A DNA stretch of 64,000 nucleotides, taken from Sphingorhabdus pulchriflava (GTDB lineage Bacteria; Pseudomonadota; Alphaproteobacteria; Sphingomonadales; Sphingomonadaceae). Location of the stretch: NCBI RefSeq assembly GCF_003367235.1, contig NZ_QRGP01000001.1, forward strand, positions 496,001-560,000. Reading direction: 5' to 3'. Shown here piece by piece: positions 7,328 to 15,761 of the stretch. A program made the translations under genes and the position numbers. Positions within the stretch are counted from its first letter, which is position 1, and every line of letters begins with the position of its first letter. The notes below the pieces were generated by a model, which was given only the letters and a program-made list of their open reading frames with translations, did no database searches and was not told the origin of the DNA.

Positions 7328-9748
7328 TCAAAAGGCGAAGGAGAGCTCGAGGGCGATCTCACGCGGGCGTTCGACCACAGTATTGATATCCGATTTGACG
7401 CCTGCGGCGGTGCCAGCACCCGTGCCACCGGTGAAGGGGAATTCATTGGCTGAGGTGACGATGAACTCGTTGGTCAGGTTCCGGCCAATCAGCGACAATT
7501 TCCACACATCTTCCGAGCTACCCAAGGTGATCGAGCCATCGAGGCGGGTAAAGCCCTTCTGGACCGCTTCGGGGATCAGCGCATCGGTGTAGTTGTACTT
7601 CGACGTGTGAGCCACATCGAGCGAAATGCTACCCTTCAGACCGCCGAAGTCGGCCTCATAGCTGCCGCCCAATTTCCAGCTATGCTTCGGCGCCTTGGGA
7701 GCGATGCGTCCGCTGTACAGCTGGCCGTTGAATACCGTTCCTGCGGCATTAGGAAGCAGATTACATCCTTGTGCAGGCGTCTGGCCACCAAAGCACTGGC
7801 CGATGAAATTCTGATACTTGGCCTTGTTATAGGCATAGGCGCCACGGAAGCTCAGCCCATCCAGATTGCGCGGTTCGAAATTGAAATCGACCTCGAAACC
7901 TTTGGTGTTGAGCGTGCCCGCATTCGATACGACCTGCCCGGCGGTTACCGGCTCATAGAACTGAACCTGCAGATCATCATAATCGAAGTCATATATCGCG
8001 GCATTCAGGCGGAGCTGCCGGTCAAGGATAGCAGCGTGGGCGCCGAGTTCGAAACCTTCAGCTGTTTCGCTCTTGAACTGGCCGGCGCGCAGTGTTGCAC
8101 CAGCCGTGATCGTTTGGCTCAGGTTGAACCCGCCCGATTTGTAACCGCGCTTATAGGCCGCATATATGGTGGCTTCATCCGAAGGTTTCCACGACAAGGT
8201 GACTTCGGGCGAGAAATCGCTGTCGTCGAAATTGTCCTCGAAGCGACGGTTTTGCGGGAAGGCTCCATTGGCTGCAGTGGCAGCCGTCGGACGCGATTGC
8301 TGAAAGGAATCACGCTTGTCGTAGGACAGGCGTCCGCCACCTGACAATTCGAGTTGAGGTAGTATCTTCCAAGACATCTGACCGAAAATGGAGAAGCTCT
8401 TGGCATCGAACCCATTATCGCGGGAGAAGGACACCCAGGTGCGCCGAACAGGATCAAAACCGAAGTTGATGTTGTGAGAGTCGGTGTTGAAGACAAATTC
8501 GGAACTCGACAGATACATGCCGGTCGTCACATTGATAGGTCCGTCAAAATCGGATGCAATGCGCAATTCCTGGCTGAACTGTTCGAACTCAGCAAGTTGC
8601 GAAACCGAAACGTTACGTACCGAGCCGACAAAATCGTTATAGTCGATCTGTTTGAAACGGGCCCAGCCGGTGATCGACGATATATCAAACACACCCGTTT
8701 CGAAGTCCATTGCGAGCACCGCAAAATAGCTGTCGAGATCGGTGAATGTTTTGCCATCGCGGGCGTATCGGAAGTTTTCTACAAATGCCGGATTGCTTGC
8801 GCTGTGATCTGATCGGCCATCGGCTTTGCAGTCTGCGAACGGGTTGGCAAAGCCGGATGTGGGGAAGGGTGTGGTCCGTCCCGCACCGCATTTGCGTTCG
8901 TAAAGGTTGCCGGCACCATCATCTTCATAATGGGTGTAGCCGCCCTTTAACGAGATGCTGATCTGGTCAGTCGGTTCATATTGCAGCGTCAGGCGACCTG
9001 ACAGCGTTTCGGAAGGGTCACGATATTTGGACTGCGGTGCGCGGGTCAGGCCTGTGGCCGGATCCGTCGCCGGCCCGCCCGTGTTGAGCAGCGATCCACG
9101 CGCATCATTCCAGCGCAGCGCGAGGCGAGCACCGAAACTGTCTGAAATCGGCCCGGAAAGTACCGCTTCGGCATATTTTTCGTGGGCTTCAAAGCCATAG
9201 CCAACCTTTCCCTTTACCTCGAGCTCATTGCCGGGGTTGTTGGTACGGATCGAAATCAGGCCACCGGTTGTATTGCGCCCGAAGTATAGTGCCTGCGGGC
9301 CCTTCAGAACTTCGACAGAGGCAACATCATATTGCGCAAAAGCAATTTCGCGACCGCGGCTCATGGCAAGGCCGTCGATATTGAACGAAACCGACTGGTC
9401 GAAACCGGCGCTGAGCGAGCTCGATCCTACGCCGCGCAGGAAGATGCTGGCCGAACCACCGGTGACCTGACGGCCAACCACCATGCTGGGAACGAAGGAC
9501 GCGATGTCGCCGACCGTTGTGACCTTGTAGTTTTCGAGATTTTCGCCGGTCAGTGCGGTGACCGCAACCGGAACGTCCTGCAGGCGTTCTTCCTTCCGGC
9601 GTGCCGTAACAATGATGTCGCCCGATGATGCATCATCGGCCTCTTCTTCAGCCGGTGCGGATTGTGCCGAGGCGACGCCAGGCACTGCCGCCGCAAGTGC
9701 TGCCGCCAGACCGATTCCGGATACAGTTGTCCAATGCAATTTAGCCAT
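7328..9748 (-). CDS. TonB-dependent outer-membrane receptor (cluster uptake)
   Basis: An 806-residue receptor with a signal peptide (LAAALAAAVPGVASAQS), a plug domain starting at GDIIVTARRKEERLQDVPVAVTALTG, and a beta-barrel ending in the usual C-terminal Phe (LELSFAF). Such receptors import scarce or bulky compounds with energy from TonB-ExbBD. The start at 9748 is chosen over an upstream in-frame ATG because GGGGAGGA precedes it at the right distance and the signal peptide begins there. It faces the catabolic operon tail to tail, with 23 bases between. The arrangement suggests it brings in the substrate of those enzymes, though this is inferred from position. Confidence 0.92.
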   Translation of the reverse strand: MAKLHWTTVSGIGLAAALAAAVPGVASAQSAPAEEEADDASSGDIIVTARRKEERLQDVPVAVTALTGENLENYKVTTVGDIASFVPSMVVGRQVTGGSASIFLRGVGSSSLSAGFDQSVSFNIDGLAMSRGREIAFAQYDVASVEVLKGPQALYFGRNTTGGLISIRTNNPGNELEVKGKVGYGFEAHEKYAEAVLSGPISDSFGARLALRWNDARGSLLNTGGPATDPATGLTRAPQSKYRDPSETLSGRLTLQYEPTDQISISLKGGYTHYEDDGAGNLYERKCGAGRTTPFPTSGFANPFADCKADGRSDHSASNPAFVENFRYARDGKTFTDLDSYFAVLAMDFETGVFDISSITGWARFKQIDYNDFVGSVRNVSVSQLAEFEQFSQELRIASDFDGPINVTTGMYLSSSEFVFNTDSHNINFGFDPVRRTWVSFSRDNGFDAKSFSIFGQMSWKILPQLELSGGGRLSYDKRDSFQQSRPTAATAANGAFPQNRRFEDNFDDSDFSPEVTLSWKPSDEATIYAAYKRGYKSGGFNLSQTITAGATLRAGQFKSETAEGFELGAHAAILDRQLRLNAAIYDFDYDDLQVQFYEPVTAGQVVSNAGTLNTKGFEVDFNFEPRNLDGLSFRGAYAYNKAKYQNFIGQCFGGQTPAQGCNLLPNAAGTVFNGQLYSGRIAPKAPKHSWKLGGSYEADFGGLKGSISLDVAHTSKYNYTDALIPEAVQKGFTRLDGSITLGSSEDVWKLSLIGRNLTNEFIVTSANEFPFTGGTGAGTAAGVKSDINTVVERPREIALELSFAF

Positions 9749-9794
9749 AACGTCCTCCCCTAAATCCTCTTGAGACTCTAAATCTATATACTGT

Positions 9795-9823
9795 TGATAA
9801 ATAGATGGGCGAGTGGCGTCAAA
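9795..9823 (-). promoter_or_regulatory. Candidate sigma-70 promoter of the TonB receptor
   Basis: Read on the minus strand, TTGACG (9823-9818) and TATCAA (9800-9795) are separated by exactly 17 bases and lie about 50 bases before the receptor start. The surrounding DNA is AT-rich. No experimental support. Confidence 0.4.
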
Positions 9824-9856
9824 CGAAAATTTACGAAAATCAAAATGTGTAATCAT

Positions 9857-10157
9857 ATGCAGGCTGGGGGATTGGTTTCGGTGAACCTATTCTGGCCGGC
9901 TCGGATCATGCTGCATCGTTGTTAAATGCTCTAAATAACCACCGTTGCAACCGCACGCGGAGCTCGGCCGTTTGCGGCGCAACATCTGCGAAGTCTTTAC
10001 TATCCTGAGTATTCAATGATTTAGTGGCACGGCACGCAGTCCTGAGCATAAGCGGCTCTGCGGAAAATCCATATTCTGCGGGAATTAACAAGGAATTCTT
10101 CTCGTTATAACAGGGAAAACAATTTCCCAGAACAGCGCATGGTTGGATGCAGATAAA
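9857..10157. other. Gene-poor stretch with no recognised feature
   Basis: I see no convincing gene, repeat or RNA here. A minus-strand frame (9906-10226) is open for about 106 codons, but it runs antisense through the ParB-like remnant, has no ribosome-binding site and resembles nothing I recognise. Together with the remnant that follows, the stretch looks like decayed accessory DNA. Confidence 0.5.
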
Positions 10158-10556
10158 GGAGTGGGTCGCGCCGGGTTCGTGAACTCGGTTCCCATTGGCA
10201 ATGATGGAACGATCATCGCAGACCATGGCAGAGTCGACGCTGCGAAGCAGCCGGGTCTTGTGTCCGTTCCGACACTGGCAAATTCCAATCTTAGCGAGAA
10301 CGAGAAGCGGGCCTAAGTGTTCGCAGACAACAAACTGGCCTTGAAGGCAGGCTGGGACCGCGAGATATTGGTTGTCGAGTTGTGGGGTCTCATCGAACTC
10401 GACTTCGAGGTTGAGCTGACGGGCTTCGGCCTGACAGAAACCGAACTTGTTCTTGACGACGTGGGCCCCGATGCGGTTGCTACGCCGACTCCAAGCATAG
10501 GTACAAATTCAAAAACACATATGCTTTTGTCGAAAAGGCCGTGCAGCACCAAATAA
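10158..10556 (+). pseudogene. Remnant of a ParB-like nuclease/DNA-methylase-type protein with an in-frame stop
   Basis: Read in one frame, the DNA encodes residues recalling the ParB-like domain of phage and island DNA-modification proteins: GFVNSVPIGNDGTIIADHGR, then VDAAKQPGLVSVPTL, LSENEKRA, a TAA stop at 10314-10316, then VFADNKLALKAGWDREIL and DFEVELTGF. In intact relatives the sequence is continuous (roughly KRAYVLADNKLALNAGWD), so the stop replaces a Tyr codon. The key GHGR motif is altered to DHGR. No methylase part follows. I read it as a decayed fragment, possibly left by a lost mobile element. A short functional peptide starting at GTG 10317 is possible but unlikely. Confidence 0.72.
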
Positions 10557-10689
10557 AGCGTCATATTAACGTCACATAATTGTTAAATTTATAACACATA
10601 AAGGTTATTTAGAGATTTTCGGAAAAAATAACTACAAAATAGCAATGCAATAAATGAACTTCTCCAAAAAATTCCTTCATTGTGACAGC

Positions 10690-10707
10690 ATGTAATGATA
10701 CTGTAAC
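10690..10707 (+). promoter_or_regulatory. Pho-box-like direct repeat upstream of the small secreted protein
   Basis: ATGTAAT (10690) and CTGTAAC (10701) are spaced by exactly 11 bases, the pattern of PhoB half-sites. The site is only 28 bases before the start codon, which is tight for an activator site, so I am less sure of it than of the other sites in this island. Confidence 0.35.
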
Positions 10708-10735
10708 AAACAGAGGATTTGAGAGGAGAATCACG

Positions 10736-11104
10736 ATGAAATCGCTTGGTATGATGGTTGCGATAGCTGCATCGATGGTCGTGACGCCTGCGGTGCTTGC
10801 GCAGTCGAGCTCAGTCGAAATTGGTTACGAACGCGGCGCATTGGGTTTCGAGGCGCTGATGGCGAATGACAATCAAACCGCATTGCGTCAGATACAGTCG
10901 GCGAAGAGCGTGCCGCACAATGATCCTGCGAGGCTCATCAACCTTGGACGCGCCCATGCGCGCCTTGGGAATGTGTCGCAGGCACAACTGGCCTTTGAGG
11001 CGGCAGCCAATTGCAGAGAACATTTTGATATTGTGCTGTCGAATGGCAAGATCATGAATTCGCGCAAGGCTGCTATGCTCTCGCTACAGTCGCTCAAAAA
11101 ATAG
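10736..11104 (+). CDS. Small exported protein with a TPR-like segment
   Basis: A 122-residue protein with a Sec signal peptide (MKSLGMMVAIAASMVVTPAVLAQ, cut after AQ) and a helical repeat region in which DPARLINLGRAHARLGNVSQAQLAFEAA looks like one tetratricopeptide repeat. It is probably periplasmic and would bind another protein. GAGAGGAG before the ATG at 10736 supports this start over an ATG 54 bases upstream. It stands alone between AT-rich DNA and a terminator. Function is not recognised. Its place next to the lipoprotein/receptor/T2SS block and the Pho-like repeat upstream hint at a shared role, which is only inference. Confidence 0.75.
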   Translation: MKSLGMMVAIAASMVVTPAVLAQSSSVEIGYERGALGFEALMANDNQTALRQIQSAKSVPHNDPARLINLGRAHARLGNVSQAQLAFEAAANCREHFDIVLSNGKIMNSRKAAMLSLQSLKK

Positions 11105-11150
11105 TCTAAAAAGGTTGTCAAACTAGCGTTCGAAAATCTCGCAGCCGTTG

Positions 11151-11223
11151 ATGTAACAGTTTTGAAACATAAGATTCACGAAACCGTCTTCAACTTCGAA
11201 CAATAGAGTCACATCCATCATCT
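11151..11223 (+). promoter_or_regulatory. Array of 11-bp-phased Pho-box-like repeats before the lipoprotein gene
   Basis: Units start every 11 bases at 11151 (ATGTAAC), 11162 (TTGAAAC), 11173 (GATTCAC), 11184 (CCGTCTT), 11195 (TTCGAAC, weak) and 11206 (GAGTCAC), with a poor seventh at 11217. Each resembles the 7-base PhoB half-site (CTGTCAT-like) followed by an AT-rich 4-base spacer. A -10-like CAATAG at 11201-11206 lies ten bases after the 11173-11190 pair. Tandem PhoB/OmpR-type binding is the simplest reading. Confidence 0.5.
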
Positions 11224-11259
11224 AGGGGCCATCACCGAAGACCGGTGGGGGCCTCTTTT
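11224..11259 (+). terminator. Intrinsic terminator or leader attenuator
   Basis: A strong hairpin with inner stem CACCG/CGGTG and an outer GC-rich stem, interrupted by one mismatch, ends in CTTTT. It would stop transcription of the small exported gene. If the Pho-like array upstream drives the lipoprotein, the hairpin lies in that transcript's leader and could act as an attenuator. Confidence 0.65.
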
Positions 11260-11318
11260 GATTCGCGCCCGCAAGTCTCGATACCCGTTCCGGGTAAAGT
11301 TTATTGCGGAGAATCAGA

Positions 11319-12833
11319 ATGATAGACCCGAAATTGCGTGGGATAGTTTATGCAACGGCAGCTGCAGGTTTGCTGTCAGCTTGTGGTGCCGATGACATTG
11401 CGTCGCCCGGCGATGGCAGCATCGTAGTTGTGCCGCCACCGGTTGTTGCACCCCCGCCGCCGCCGCCACCCCCGCCGCCGCCTACCGGCCCTGCGGCCAG
11501 CTGTCCCTCGGGCACTGTTGACGCGGGCACAATTGCCAATCGCCGCAACTGCCAGATTTCGGGAACCATCACCGGCGCGCTTCGCTTGCAGAACCTTGCG
11601 GGCACGATCTACTCGCTCAATGGCAAGGTGCAGGTTGGCCAGGATTTGGGTGCTGATCCCAATGCGCCGACAGCAGGCGCACAGTCGGGCGTTCTGACTA
11701 TTGACGCAGGCGTCACCATCTTCGGCGCATCGGGCGCTGACTTCATGGTCGTCAATCGTGGCTCGCAATTGAATGTTGACGGTTCGGCGACCCGCCCGGT
11801 CGTGATGACCAGCCGCAACAACGTGTTGGGCACCTCAACCGCTTCGAGCATCGGCGAATGGGGTGGTCTCGTTATCCTTGGCCGCGCGCCGATTGCCGAC
11901 TGCGCTGATGCTGCTGCCACTGGCGGCACAGTGGGCTGCGTCGCTCCGGTCGAAGGCACCAGCGGTTCGATCTATGGCGGTGCGTCGCCCAACGACAATA
12001 GCGGCACCATCCGTTATCTGCAGGTTCGCTATCCGGGCTTCCGTGTGGATACCAACAACGAACTCAACGGCATCACCATGGCCGGCGTGGGCGCTGGCAC
12101 GATCTTCGAAAATGTCCAGGTGCACAACAGCTCTGACGACGGCATCGAATGGTTCGGTGGACGCGTAAACGGTCGCAACCTCGTGCTGACCGGCAATGAC
12201 GATGACTCACTTGACGTAGACTCGGGCTTCAAGGCCGCCCTGCAGGATATCATCGTGCTGCAGCGCACCGACGGCGGTGACCATATCGTCGAGGCTGACT
12301 CAGCCGGTAACGATACCCGCCTGCCGCGTACTGACGTCCGCTTTGCCAACTTCACCTTCATCGGCCAGACAGGACGCAATACGACCCTGTTGCTCCGTGG
12401 TGGCGGCGACTATTCGTTCGTCAACGGCATCATGACGGGCAGCCCGCGCTGCATCGACATCGATGGCGCTTCGACCGTGCAGGCTGCCAATGCCGCTCAG
12501 GATGAAGACGGCCCGCCAGTGTTCAATTCGATCTTCATGTCGTGCGCAACCGCGTTCCCGGATGACACAGACGTGACCGGCGCGCAGGTGCAGGCGATCT
12601 TCGCAGCCGGCACCAACAACACCGCCAATGGCACCTCGACGCTTTCGGGCACCTTCATCAACGGTGCCAATGAAAATGCGGTCTCGCCCTTCGCAGCAGC
12701 CGGTCTTGCCAGCTACCTGATCAACCGGGCCTATATCGGCGCGGTCCGCGATAGCACCACCAACTGGTGGTCGGGTTGGGTGTGCGGCCTTCCGGGTCAG
12801 GCCTCGTGCCTTGAAATCCCGGCTGCAGGCTAA
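11319..12833 (+). CDS. Proline-linker lipoprotein with predicted right-handed beta-helix; candidate T2SS cargo
   Basis: A 504-residue protein with a lipoprotein signal (AAAGLLSAC, Cys 22), a linker of repeated Pro (VVVPPPVVAPPPP and on), and a long domain of repeating short strands (for example LTIDAGVTIFGASGADFMVV, IFENVQVHNSSDDGIEW) as in parallel beta-helix proteins. A Cys-rich C-terminus ends WVCGLPGQASCLEIP. The start at 11319 has GGAG before it. It lies directly before a TonB receptor and the type II secretion operon. In Caulobacter an extracellular lipoprotein, ElpS, is made on phosphate starvation and needs T2SS. This gene could play a similar part, but I cannot show homology. Ligand or enzyme activity is unknown. 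Confidence 0.8.
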   Translation: MIDPKLRGIVYATAAAGLLSACGADDIASPGDGSIVVVPPPVVAPPPPPPPPPPPTGPAASCPSGTVDAGTIANRRNCQISGTITGALRLQNLAGTIYSLNGKVQVGQDLGADPNAPTAGAQSGVLTIDAGVTIFGASGADFMVVNRGSQLNVDGSATRPVVMTSRNNVLGTSTASSIGEWGGLVILGRAPIADCADAAATGGTVGCVAPVEGTSGSIYGGASPNDNSGTIRYLQVRYPGFRVDTNNELNGITMAGVGAGTIFENVQVHNSSDDGIEWFGGRVNGRNLVLTGNDDDSLDVDSGFKAALQDIIVLQRTDGGDHIVEADSAGNDTRLPRTDVRFANFTFIGQTGRNTTLLLRGGGDYSFVNGIMTGSPRCIDIDGASTVQAANAAQDEDGPPVFNSIFMSCATAFPDDTDVTGAQVQAIFAAGTNNTANGTSTLSGTFINGANENAVSPFAAAGLASYLINRAYIGAVRDSTTNWWSGWVCGLPGQASCLEIPAAG

Positions 12834-12853
12834 GCAACACAATCGCAAATCCC

Positions 12854-12888
12854 AAAGGGGCGGCGCCGGAATGTCGCCGCCCCTTTTT
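12854..12888 (+). terminator. Intrinsic terminator between lipoprotein and TonB receptor
   Basis: A perfect stem AGGGGCGGCG/CGCCGCCCCT with a 9-base loop is followed by a T run. It sits between two genes in the same direction, so it probably lowers expression of the receptor relative to the lipoprotein (partial readthrough), a common way to set unequal amounts. Confidence 0.85.
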
Positions 12889-12914
12889 CCAAATAATCAG
12901 GGCACCCAAAGATC

Positions 12915-15635
12915 ATGAAACGCATATTCGGCACCACATTGCTGCTCACTTCCGCTCTTGTCGCTCCGGCGGCACTTGCGCAGGATGTCACCCAGCCAGA
13001 GGCGGCGGAAGAGGCTGCTCCGGCAGTTGAGGAGACCCAGCCTGCAGAGGAAGAGGTCGAAATTTCAGGTCCGGGTGCCAATAGCGGCGAAGGACAAGAG
13101 ATCGTTGTTCAGGGGCGCTATATCCCGAATGTGATCCGCGCGACGCCTGAAGTCGTATCGGTATTGTCGGCGGCAGATATCGCCCGCACGGGTGAAGGTG
13201 AAGTCGCAGGTGCCCTGCAACGCGTCACTGGCCTTTCGGTCGTCGGCGGCAAATTCGTCTATGTGCGCGGACTGGGTGAGCGCTATTCGCTCGCGCTGCT
13301 CAATGGTTCGCCCCTGCCGTCGCCTGAGCCGCTGCGTCGCGTTATCCCGCTCGATCTCTTCCCGACCAGCATTCTGGCCTCAACCGTTGTGCAGAAAAGC
13401 TATTCAGCCGATTACCCGGGTGAATTTGGCGGCGGCGTGATCAACCTGACCACCAAAAATGCACCATCGGAAGGCTTTTTCGATGTCGGTTTCGGCATCG
13501 GAGGCGATACCGAGACTACTTTCGAAACCGGCTACACCTATTTCGGCAGCCGAGGTGACTGGACCGGTTATGACAGCGGCGAACGCTCGCCCAAAGGTGC
13601 TTTCGCCAATGCGCTGGCTACGGGCAACCGCATCCTTGCAGGATCGCAGTTTAGCGTCGCCGATGTGCAGGAAATCACCGCCAGCCTCAGCAATTCTCGC
13701 ACCAATGTGATCCAGCGCAATCTGGATATCCAGCCGAACATCAGCGGTGATATTGCCATGGGCAAGACCTTTCCGATAGGTGTTGTCGATCTGGGTGTCA
13801 TTGCCATTGCCGGTTACAACAACAACTGGCGCACGCGCAGCGGGATGCAGCAGTTTGGTAACGTATCGACCGCCAATGGCAGCTCGTTCCTCGAACCCGC
13901 TCGCGATTTCGACTATCTGTCGACCGAAAACCGCATCATCCTCAATGGCATGATCGGTCTGGGCCTGCAATTTGGCGAGCACAAAATCCGCTTCAACAAT
14001 CTGTTCATTCGCGACACCTTGAAAGAAGCGCGGGTAGCCCTCGGCAACAATTTTGACACGGTAGGGCCCAGCCCGACCCGCCCCGACGCAACGATCCAGA
14101 CCGGCATCACTAGCTGGTTCGAACGCCAGCTTTTTGACAGCCAGATCATCGGCGAATTCCAGTTTGGCGATCTCTCGCTCGATCTCCGCGGCACCTATGC
14201 CAAGTCGCAGCGCGATGCGCCCTATGAACGCTCGTACAGCTATGTCTATAGCGAGGCCTTTCAGGATTATGTGAACGATCTGCGTTCGCCTGGACAGGAC
14301 GCCTTTGTCGCATTCAGTGAGCTGGAAGATACCGTTTGGGCGGGTGGAGCGGATGTGGCCTATAAGCTGCCCACCGAATATCCGCTGACCCTTTCGGCGG
14401 GCTATGCTTATTATGACAATAGCCGCGATTCCATCCGCCGCGATTTCCAGTTCCAGCCTTCGTCGGCACTCAATCCGGCTGTTACACAACAGCGCATCGA
14501 TTATCTTCTGAGCGACTATAACGTCTACAGCTACAATGTGTTGCTGACTGAAACCACAGGTGGCCTTGGTTCAGCGGCCTTTACTGCTGGCCTTAAGGTG
14601 CATGCCGGATATGCCATGCTCGAAATCGAACCAGTCGATGGCGTGACGCTGAACGCGGGTGTACGCTATGAAGACGGTAAGCAGTTTGTCCAGCCGACGG
14701 CGCTGTTCGGCTTGACGCCAGCGCCGCGCACAGATCTCAACAATGATTACTTCCTGCCTGCGGGGACGATTACCTGGAACTTTGCTGAAGACATGCAGCT
14801 TCGCCTTGCTGGTTCGCGCACCATCGCGCGCCCGCAGTTCCGCGAACTTGCGCCGCAGCCTTATCGCGATACCGATTCCGGCCGCACTTTCTTTGGCAAC
14901 CAGTATCTGCAGGACTCAGAGCTGACCAATGTCGAGGCGCGATACGAATGGTATTTCGATCGCGACCAGCGTTTCTCGATCGCAGGCTTCTATAAGGACA
15001 TCACCAACCCGATTGAAAGCGTGGCGGTGCAGGTCGGCTCGAGCTTCTTCACCAGTTTTGCCAATGCGCCGAAAGCGACGTTGTACGGCGTGGAAATCGA
15101 AACCCAGAAATATTTCCCGCTCGAGACTTTGGGTGGTGATTTCTGGCTCAACCGCCGTCTCGCGGTGGTGGCGAACTACACCTACTCGGACTCTGAGATC
15201 AAAATCGGTGCCAATGACACGACGGTCAGCTTTTCGAGCGCGCCCAATTCAGTTCCTGCTTCAACAGTGTTCGACACAAACCGGAAATTGCGCCTAACGG
15301 GTCAGTCAAAGCATCTGGTAAACCTGCAGCTCAGCCTTGAGGATACAGAGAACCTCTCGCAACAAACGCTGCTGCTGACCTATACCAGCCCGCGCGCAAC
15401 CAACCGCGGCCCGAACCTTTCGCCCGACTATATCGAGCGTCCTGGTCTGCGGCTCGACCTCATTCTGCGGCAGGGGCTGAAGATCGCCGGCAAGGAACTG
15501 GAGTTCAAGCTGGAAGGTCGAAACCTGACCGGCACCGACTATCGTGAACAGCAACGGCTGGGGGATTCGGTTCTCAACATCAACAGCTATGATGTTGGCA
15601 CCAGCTATTCGGCCAGCATGACCGTCAAGTTCTGA
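12915..15635 (+). CDS. TonB-dependent receptor paired with the lipoprotein
   Basis: A 906-residue receptor with signal peptide MKRIFGTTLLLTSALVAPA and cleavage near LAQ, an acidic Ala/Glu/Pro linker, a plug domain (GQEIVVQGRYIPNVIRATPE, VYVRGLGERYSLALLNGSPLP, GEFGGGVINLTTK) and a barrel ending TVKF. It lies between the lipoprotein and the gsp operon, and I take the lipoprotein and receptor as a pair that captures and imports a nutrient, perhaps a phosphate compound. No clear ribosome-binding site precedes the ATG, and no promoter is evident after the terminator, so it likely depends on readthrough. The cargo is unknown. Confidence 0.9.
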   Translation: MKRIFGTTLLLTSALVAPAALAQDVTQPEAAEEAAPAVEETQPAEEEVEISGPGANSGEGQEIVVQGRYIPNVIRATPEVVSVLSAADIARTGEGEVAGALQRVTGLSVVGGKFVYVRGLGERYSLALLNGSPLPSPEPLRRVIPLDLFPTSILASTVVQKSYSADYPGEFGGGVINLTTKNAPSEGFFDVGFGIGGDTETTFETGYTYFGSRGDWTGYDSGERSPKGAFANALATGNRILAGSQFSVADVQEITASLSNSRTNVIQRNLDIQPNISGDIAMGKTFPIGVVDLGVIAIAGYNNNWRTRSGMQQFGNVSTANGSSFLEPARDFDYLSTENRIILNGMIGLGLQFGEHKIRFNNLFIRDTLKEARVALGNNFDTVGPSPTRPDATIQTGITSWFERQLFDSQIIGEFQFGDLSLDLRGTYAKSQRDAPYERSYSYVYSEAFQDYVNDLRSPGQDAFVAFSELEDTVWAGGADVAYKLPTEYPLTLSAGYAYYDNSRDSIRRDFQFQPSSALNPAVTQQRIDYLLSDYNVYSYNVLLTETTGGLGSAAFTAGLKVHAGYAMLEIEPVDGVTLNAGVRYEDGKQFVQPTALFGLTPAPRTDLNNDYFLPAGTITWNFAEDMQLRLAGSRTIARPQFRELAPQPYRDTDSGRTFFGNQYLQDSELTNVEARYEWYFDRDQRFSIAGFYKDITNPIESVAVQVGSSFFTSFANAPKATLYGVEIETQKYFPLETLGGDFWLNRRLAVVANYTYSDSEIKIGANDTTVSFSSAPNSVPASTVFDTNRKLRLTGQSKHLVNLQLSLEDTENLSQQTLLLTYTSPRATNRGPNLSPDYIERPGLRLDLILRQGLKIAGKELEFKLEGRNLTGTDYREQQRLGDSVLNINSYDVGTSYSASMTVKF

Positions 15636-15684
15636 TATTACTTTTGGGGCAGTCGGCGACTTCGGCTGCCCCGAACTTCATGCA

Positions 15685-15724
15685 CTGTCATGAAAATGAA
15701 ACCCTAGAGTCATCGAACTGTCTT
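15685..15724 (+). promoter_or_regulatory. Four-unit Pho-box-like array before gspC
   Basis: Units at 15685 (CTGTCAT), 15696 (ATGAAAC), 15707 (GAGTCAT) and 15718 (CTGTCTT) are spaced by exactly 11 bases. Three are close to PhoB half-sites. It ends 37 bases before the gspC start. It implies that the secretion operon may be switched on by a PhoB-like protein. Confidence 0.55.
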
Positions 15725-15761
15725 CTGGTCAGCCTAACGGCGACTCAGTACAGGAGAATCG

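Noticed and set aside
9906-10226. Minus-strand 106-codon frame
   Set aside because: Antisense to the ParB-like remnant, without a ribosome-binding site or recognisable family.
9750-10735. Prophage or intact mobile element in the gene-poor gap
   Set aside because: Only one decayed fragment is seen; no integrase, transposase, terminal repeats or attachment sites.
11440-11490. CCG/CCA-rich stretch as a simple repeat or assembly fault
   Set aside because: It stays in frame and encodes a proline stalk, common after a lipoprotein anchor.
13404-14489. Long minus-strand frame antisense to a TonB receptor
   Set aside because: High-GC shadow frame; no domain, no ribosome-binding site.
15646-15672. 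GGGGCAG/CTGCCCC hairpin after the TonB receptor gene
   Set aside because: Good stem but no T run on either strand; it may slow polymerase, but I do not call it a terminator.
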